Origin: Manduca sexta
Lineage: Eukaryota; Arthropoda; Insecta; Lepidoptera; Sphingidae
Direction: 5' to 3'
NCBI RefSeq assembly: GCF_014839805.1
Contig: NC_051131.1
Coordinates: forward strand, 14,496,913 to 14,560,912
Length of the DNA stretch: 64,000 bases
Shown: positions 57,301 to 64,000 of the stretch, one piece after another
Numbering within the stretch: position 1 is the stretch's first letter
Layout of the letters: each line of letters begins with the position of its first letter
The notes under the pieces: model-generated
The model's database searches: none
What the model saw: the letters and a program-made list of their open reading frames with translations, nothing else
Told to the model about the DNA's origin: nothing
Position numbers and translations under genes: made by a program

Positions 57301-60078
57301 TTTTTTATTTTATTTTTATATTACAGCTATAAAATTATTACAAATTCTTTTTTTAGATGTAGTGAATTCGGGAACACTAAGTCTGATGCAAGATCAGCCG
57401 CCTTATCAATTGCTAGAGGAGGGTGTGGAACACGCACAACGTCTTCTACGTCATCAGTTGGTCCAGAATCTACTGTTAGATACTAACGTTGGTTATGATG
57501 CAGTCGTTGCCGAGTGGTACTACAGTGGTCTTTTGGCACCGTGAGTAGAATATTATTATTCTTCGATTTCTTTTTGATTTCTTTATCAAAGTTGAAAAAT
57601 CTTAGCTCAATAAGATGTTTTGCGTTTTTGACTTTAGGATATTGAATATTGCACTGTAGTACATGGGCTAAACGTTTTATTCCAATTTTTGTCTTCAGGT
57701 TAGCAGCTCTATACGAGTGCCCATTAATATGGTACAGCACTTTAGACCCCAACTGGATGACATTGCAGCTGGTGCATGGGCAAACAAATCCGGCATATGC
57801 CGTCGACTTCCAAGCAAGGAATGTCGCATCTCCGCCCTATACCATAACTTCAAGATTGCAAAGGCTGGGGCGGCAAATATATATGTCTGCGAGGATGTTG
57901 TAAGTTTGAGAGCTTTTAATATCATTTTAATAATAATAATAATAATAATTTATATAGTATTAAAAATTTATTTTAATAATTCAATCTTATACATATATGT
58001 TTGGTAGAATAAAAGCAACAACTTTAAAAATTCATTACGTACATCGTACCTCCACAAGAACAAGTACTAGGAGCGTAGGAGGTAAGTATTAACATTCAAC
58101 AGTTCTTAATAATAAAGTCTGCTATTTAATTCTATTAAATATTTTGGTATCTAATTGTAAACATGCACACACAATGCGAAGCAGCTTTTGTTATATTTTG
58201 TTAGTCTCTGCACGTCACTGAATATTAAATTATAGGAATTCTGTCTGCTTCGAGGATTTATATCATCTACTGCTTTAAATAAATGTTTGTACCTAAAAGC
58301 GAATATACATGTTTTATAAATATAAATATTCTTGGGAGCTATTTCACAAAAACATTTGTATAAAGGCAGTTTCTGATATTGATGTTCTTTAGATATTTAA
58401 GTTTCATCTGAAGTTGTACCTATGTTTTTGTGAGTAGTTTATTTATTTTCAGCTACACAATGCATTATGTAGAAACTCCAATATACGACGAGCTATACCG
58501 TCCTCTTTTGAAACTTCATGATCGAATACCATCAGATTATGAGTCGCTCGTCTACAATGGTTCGTTGTTGTTAGTCAACTCGCATCCTCTTGTGGGACAG
58601 ACCTTGCCATTGCCTGCTAATGTGAAGTATGTTGGTGGACACCACTTAGAGGAACCCACAAAGCCACTCCCACAGGTTTGACTCCTGAAAGTAGCATTTG
58701 TATCTATGTTATAGTTATACAATTACTGTGCTGATCATATAAATCAAAATACTCAAACACTTAGTATAATTCAATCTTCAGAAATTGCAAGCCATACTGG
58801 ACAGCGCCAAACATGGAGTAATACTATTCAGCTTACGATCGCACGCGAGGAGCCAGGACTTGATTCATCACGTAAAATATCAGCTGCTGCAGATGTTCGA
58901 GCAACTGGAACAGACCGTCATCTGGACTATTGACAAGAAGCTGGACAACTTGCCCGAGAATGTGTTCACCTTCAGATGGGTGCCGCAAACCAGCATATTG
59001 AGTAAGAAAAAAATAGAAAGAAAGAAAATTCGTTTATTTCGGTAACTCACACTAAACATAAATTATAAGTAGTAACAGTAATTATATCTAATTATAGTAA
59101 TTTAAATTAGGAGACAAAAATTATGATAGACGTATCCGTTTTATTAAAGATCCCATAATTTACTTACTGGTTTAGTATTTTTCTTCATACGGCTACCAGA
59201 AAAGTACTTCATTCAAATCACTAGTTTTAAATAATATTTAATGATGTTTTCTCCAGATCACTCGAACACGATACTTTTTATCAACAACGGAGGATTAACT
59301 TCTCTCATAGAAGCCACTTACTACGGAGTTCCAGTGATCGGTATCCCACTCGTTGGAGACCAGTTCGTTAATATCGACTTGGCGCAGGCCAGAGACAGGG
59401 CTATTATAGTTAATTATTCTGAATACCTGGCCTATACTTTGAAAAGTGCTATCAATGAAATTCTTGGGAATAACAGGTTAGTCGCAAAATTTCATATTTA
59501 TTGGACGCTTGTCGTTTAACGGTCTTTTATTCTGTCAAAAGATCTTAGGGTTTAAGCATGACTTTACAATGGGCAATGACAAAATATTTTACATATTAAA
59601 GGCTCAAATTTGAATCGAAATTGCTGTATATTTTGCATTCACTTTAACTTATTTAACTTTGTTAGAAAACGAATTTGTGAATATTATTTTATTATTGAAA
59701 CTTTAAATATTGTTAAACCTACCATAAATTATTACTTCTTTTTTTTCTCCTTATTAATGTGTAGTTAATTACTGAACCTATTTTAGTTCAACTATTACAT
59801 TCCATTCTAGCTACCGGATCAACGCAAAAGCAGGTGCTGAATTATTCCAGAACAGAATAGCAACTCCTCAACAAGAGTTACTCTACTACATCAATCTGGT
59901 AATCAGCACGAAAGGAGCCTCTCACCTACGCTCAAGGGCTCTCGAACTCTCTACCGTACAGCGATTGTATCTAGACGTCGTAATATTACTATTATTAGTG
60001 CTATGGTTCCTTTCAAAAGTTTTAAAAGTAATTCAAGTCCACATGAAAGCGGAAGATGAAGACAAGAAAAATAACTAG
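54328..60078 (+). CDS. UGT: UDP-glycosyltransferase, 8 exons, 514 aa
   Basis: Transfers a sugar from a UDP-sugar to small lipophilic substrates, with the active domains in the ER lumen. Exons: 54328-54468, 56624-56711, 57357-57540, 57699-57899, 58453-58675, 58782-59001, 59257-59476 and 59811-60078. All introns are GT..AG and the phases join without a break. Features in order: signal peptide (1 to about 17), catalytic His at H30, acidic partner position E129 (Asp in many relatives), VNSHPLVGQ and VGGHHLEE at the N/C-domain linker, and the donor-binding region with WVPQ (345-348), NNGG (362-365) and GDQF (386-389). A membrane anchor follows at about 478-500, then a KKNN tail (KKxx ER-retention type). 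The total length is normal for the family. Unusual: the SxGS motif reads SLRS (Arg298), and the TH of the signature is NN (362-363). Family number is not assignable here. Confidence 0.93.
55480..55512 (-). mobile_element. SINE-family fragment in intron 1
   Basis: GCAAGCCTATCGGTATATCGG resembles GCAAGCCTATTGCCATATCGG at 36731 in the long minus-strand SINE. Only this block is clear. Confidence 0.45.
56040..56305 (+). repeat. Dispersed repeat, copy 2, in intron 1
   Basis: The right part (from about 56150) matches 16190-16330 through TATATTTACGCGAATGT and TTTTTGTCCTGACGTTTCG. The left part carries TCAAGGTGACGATTGCGGTG, related to CAAGGTGACGAGCACGGTG at 22109. Probably one longer mobile element, of which 16190 and 22109 hold different pieces. 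Confidence 0.55.
57929..57950. repeat. (AAT)n microsatellite in intron 4
   Basis: A run of about seven AAT units just after exon 4 of the glycosyltransferase gene. Confidence 0.9.
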
Positions 60079-60384
60079 GATAAAATTAACCCAGTCAGTT
60101 TTATTTGCAGCACGAAAAACCCGCCTTACCGGCGTTATATTCACAGAGAAATGAAGAATGAAGGAAATTCTAATATGAACTCTATAGTGTGGCGTGAAAT
60201 TAGTACGATTGTTGAAAGCCTCGATACGTTAATTCTTTTTTTAAAATTTGCAATATTTCTAGCGTTAGATCATTACGGTGACCGCACACACCATCTATCA
60301 CTTGCGGACTTACTGTTATGAAAATGTTTTAGTTTTATTTCTATATGCGTTGAATGTTTTGAAAGTCTGTCAGCGTGTATTGTA

Positions 60385-60394
60385 AATAAATAAA
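60385..60394 (+). terminator. Polyadenylation signal of the glycosyltransferase gene
   Basis: Two overlapping AATAAA motifs (60385-60390 and 60389-60394), about 310 bases after the stop codon. This gives a plausible 3' end near 60410. Confidence 0.55.
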
Positions 60395-60410
60395 ATATGA
60401 AATTTACTTT

Positions 60411-63400
60411 ATTTCTCTCGAGATGAATGAAGACATAAAACAAAATTACAAACAGTTTGCTGAATGTATACAAGGAAGTTATAAATATTCAACGAAAATA
60501 TTGATGCAATGTGGTTACACTAACAATGGAGTTACTGAACTTCCAAAATTAACTCCTTTTCTTCGATATGAAGTCATTTATAGCCTAAAGCAAATGCATG
60601 TAGTGGTACCGTGATACGCGCTAGTACTAGTTGGCAGGTCTTGTATATAGAAGTCTCTTTGGGAAGATAGTACGTTTTGTCTATTTATGTCGTGATGTGT
60701 GATATAAGTACATAATATGTTCCGATTTAAGGAAAAATGTTAAACACTCCTATGAATCAATTTTTCTTTGTAAAAATGGTTATTATTATAAGCGACTTTT
60801 AAAGATTTCGTCAGCTCCTATGCTGTTATAATTTATATAATTAAGATCACCCGCTTTTTAACCAATTTGTTAGTGCCCACATTCAAAAGAGATGCCGGCA
60901 GACAATATGTCATCTTTCTCAGGAAACATTAAATGAGGAAAACGTTTATTACATGATTTATGTAAAGACTCATTCGAGATTGTTCTCCAAATTATAATTA
61001 CAAACCCGTTGACAATTTTATGAAGACTAATAACCATAATAACTTATTAATTAAAGTATAGTGTAAAATAACAAATTCCATCTAAGCTCAGTGCATCATT
61101 TTAAGTTGTCGTTTATGGTGTCAAATGACAGGTGACAATCAACTTTGGCATCACGTCAGTGCTGTTGGTAAATAAACACGCGTACGAGTGCTGTGCATGC
61201 TAATGAAGTGTTTTGGAGCCGAGGCCTTGGTGGCACGCTGCCATATCCTCCACAATCGAAAGTGATACAATATGGTTACGCAACGGCATGCCAAATGGTG
61301 TAATAGTAAGTGCCGGATCTATCTAAATTGAGAACGTCATCGTTGAATTTCTTTTATGCGGGTCCGTTGAAGGGACTCCACTACACCTGATGTCTTGTGG
61401 AGTGGCGTCCAGTAACGACTAGAACTACAAGGTGTAATATATTTAAATTGCTACATGAAAGAAGGAATTTAATATAATTAGGTACTATATTTTTGATTAA
61501 AACAGTTTTTCTAGATCAGTACCAATTTTTTTTATTACAAGTGTTTAGTAGGTAGTAGTAGTTAATATTGATTTTTTGTTTGGTTTCCGATAGCAGCGTG
61601 CCCTTCATGAACACACGTGTTCAAGTCAAAAAGCACGAGATGGACAAGCTGAAATAATGTAATTTATAGTTTATGTCGATTCTGGTTAATTTTACGAAAA
61701 AGCTTTACCTACCTTCTTATGCAGTCAGATTAAAATAGATCATGTACCAAATCGTGTAGAAATCTACTCTGTATGTATACTAGTTTTTTTCGCAACTCGA
61801 CTCACGTAACAGTACGAAACCTCAATCCTCACACATCAAAATCTACGTACCCTGTCAATAAACCAACGAAAATAATATTATCTTAAATCAATATTTTCTT
61901 CCTTATAGAGAATGAATCACAACAGCAAAACAAATTCGCGGAATAATGCGTATGTGATGAGTTATTAGGAAAGTTGGCGTGTTATTTAACTGCGCCAGGC
62001 GAGTCCCACGGGAACTCGCACGCGAGTTTCCTCATACCGGCCGAGTGACCAGCCGTGTCTATGCACTGCACGTACAATGGCCATGCATCTATTTTCTTAT
62101 GATTGATATTATTGACACCCTGTGACTGCAGCCAGGCAGGAATATTAATAAGTTCTAGTACTTATGTAATAGTAAGTTCTGGTTCTAGAATCTAAATTTA
62201 GTTTATTAGTAGGTATGTAAGTTTGTGAAAACGCAGGTTTGTCGGAGTGAACCATCGAGCGGATTTGTATGAAATTTGTCTGTATACGAACATGTCCTGG
62301 ATCAATATACTTATAGACTGTTTACCTTTAGTAACAACGTCGCACTGCCCCATATGCATTTCATTACAGGACAGAACTTTCACGCAGCTACAAACCAACG
62401 CAACATAATAAAATTTTCAAGTGTATACTGCAGACAGCAACAAATAAAAAGTGTAACTTGCCATTTCTCAAACAAGGTCGATGGCATGAAAGAGTGCGAG
62501 TGACGTCCGCGCCGGGAGTGAACCCACGCCGAACCAGTGCAAGGTCGGGGCCGCTGTTTAATTGGCGTATTGTTACCGCCGACGAGCCACTCGGATAATT
62601 TAGAGTTTATTGACAGTAATGTCTTGGACATTTTTTATTTTGATTGTCGTGGGTGTGTTAAATCTGTAGTGTGTTCATTTAATAACGTCTCTGGAATAAG
62701 TATAATACTCCGCGACATACACGAAAAGTTCTCGTTTCAATCGCCTACCTGTTCAGGAGAGTATGTGCGTGTTTCATATTATAATACTATAGTTACTAGA
62801 CATTCACGTCGCGCGCAACGAATATAAAGCTTAAATATCTATTTTTAAAATAATATAATGTTTAGGGAAGTAAATGTCTCGAAAACTGATGCGCGGTCCG
62901 TTCGCTCATAAACATCATACATCAATACGATCTGTACTTGTCATACAAAGATCATTAATGTAAGTGCGTTCGCCACTTAGTACGTTGAATCATAATGTGT
63001 AGCATCGTCTTGCCTTCAAGGCATATTATAATGTCAAGTGATAAAAAGCAAATTCAAATAAGAACAAAGCAATGTCTGCTTACAACTTTGAATCGCAAAT
63101 ATCGGCAAGCCGCGGTGCGGTTATTAAACTCGGCTCAAAAAGGCTTAAAAAGAGTAACGTGAGCCCGCTAAACCCTTAATTGTAATTCAATAGGCATTAG
63201 AAATTCACGGTAAAGTAGAGACTAATTAGAAACACAAATGGCAGAAAGGCAAAATTATGCTGTATTATGCAAACAAATATATACAACTCCTTTCTACTCC
63301 CCTCCACGTCTGAGTATTAACCTCCAGCTGACGATAATAAAAACTTCTGTTCATAATTTAGCTTTCTAGTAGTGTATTTATACACCTTTTCAATTTATGT

Positions 63401-64000
63401 CATAATATACAAATTTTAAAACTCATCCGCTATAGGTACTAGCACAAAAAGAGGCATTAGATATAGAGGCATCACATATTAGAATATAACGTATATTAAT
63501 TAGTCTCGCATAAAGGTCATTCCATCAACGAAGACGCGCCGTATGCTGCTCATGGACATTTTAAGCGATTAGGGCAAGTAGCGGGGCGCATCTTCGTGGA
63601 TGAAATGATCTATACGTAATACATATAACACCATACATAGCTGATTTAACTTGGAACATATTCGCTTACTAAAATATTGCGTTAAAACCTACTTTCATGA
63701 ATAAAGTTGTTAGGCGGGAAAAATAGTTCTCGAAAGGGACGAGGCTGTCTGTGGCCTAAAAGTTAGCGCAAAGTTAACCATTTGCGTGACACGAAACCAA
63801 ACGAAGCGTGAAAGTTATAGACCAGTTTATTTATAGCCTCTATAATTTATTCAGCATCCATTAATAGTTTTAGGTTCTATAATGGAATATAGAGAAAATG
63901 GTAAAGGGTTTAAAACTTATGACTAAATTATAATATTTTCTGCTTAAATTAGTTTTTTCACTTCCCTTGCAGGGTGAATGACCGAGAAATTAAAACGTAT
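60411..64000. other. Intergenic DNA to the window end
   Basis: No supported gene. An RTE-like tail fragment lies at 62205-62310. GC-richer unassigned patches lie at 61140-61260 and 61985-62080. The open frame 60423-60614 (63 codons) starts just after the polyadenylation signal and has no recognisable domain. Confidence 0.5.
62205..62310 (+). mobile_element. RTE-like LINE tail fragment
   Basis: GGATTTGTATGAAATTTGTCTGTATACGA followed by CATGTCCTGGATC follows the GATTTTGATGAAATTTGGTATG ... GACCTGG order of common lepidopteran RTE-like repeats, as does 31218-31352. Decayed. Confidence 0.45.

Noticed and set aside
60423..60614. 63-codon open frame after the glycosyltransferase gene
   Set aside because: Looks protein-like but is short, has no homology I recognise and starts immediately after the polyadenylation signals.
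1..64000. CRISPR arrays, rRNA genes, prophage, operons
   Set aside because: No regularly spaced repeats, no rRNA-like sequence and no prokaryotic gene organisation were seen; the window is eukaryotic.

Overview
The window looks like nuclear DNA of a lepidopteran insect (moth or butterfly). It is AT-rich, has short spliced exons with GT..AG introns, and carries many relics of repeats I associate with Lepidoptera: tRNA-derived SINEs, RTE-like LINE tails and a Helitron-like end. There is no bacterial-style gene packing, no CRISPR array and no rRNA or credible tRNA gene. Family assignments of the small repeats come from recognising motifs by eye, not from a database search.

Three loci are well supported. 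(1) 3027-7355 is a complete Ty1/copia LTR retrotransposon. It has two 160-bp LTRs that look identical, a 5-bp target duplication (GCCAG), a primer-binding site matching the anticodon arm of initiator tRNA-Met, and one uninterrupted 1306-codon Gag-Pol frame with all catalytic motifs. (2) 41161-44288 is a shortened Ty3/gypsy-like LTR element. Its 179-bp LTRs differ at one base and flank a gag-protease frame. Nearly all reverse transcriptase, RNase H and integrase is missing, and a GC-rich poly(A) retroposon has later inserted into the frame with a 13-bp target duplication. (3) 54328-60078 is an eight-exon plus-strand gene for a 514-residue membrane-bound UDP-glycosyltransferase. It has a signal peptide, a C-terminal membrane anchor and a KKxx tail, and is the only host protein gene I can support.

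Layout: 1-3026 intergenic with a SINE relic; 3027-7673 copia element followed by a Helitron-like element; 7.7-17.8 kb intergenic with hairpins and repeat relics; 17.79-18.96 kb an unidentified terminal-inverted-repeat element; 19-36 kb intergenic with LINE and SINE relics; 36.4-38.6 kb a SINE and an RTE-like element carrying a perfect four-unit heat-shock element; 41.2-44.3 kb the gypsy-like derivative; 45.8-46.2 kb a SINE with 14-bp target duplications; 46-54 kb intergenic with one copy of a newly noticed dispersed repeat pair and a LINE relic; 54.2-60.4 kb the UDP-glycosyltransferase gene; 60.4-64 kb intergenic.

I found no clear new multi-gene system. The points most worth following are the 17.8-19.0 kb inverted-repeat element with symmetric TGACGTCA sites, the gag-only gypsy derivative, the heat-shock element inside a repeat, the dispersed repeat pair at 24.9 and 51.0 kb, and the altered donor-site motifs of the UDP-glycosyltransferase.
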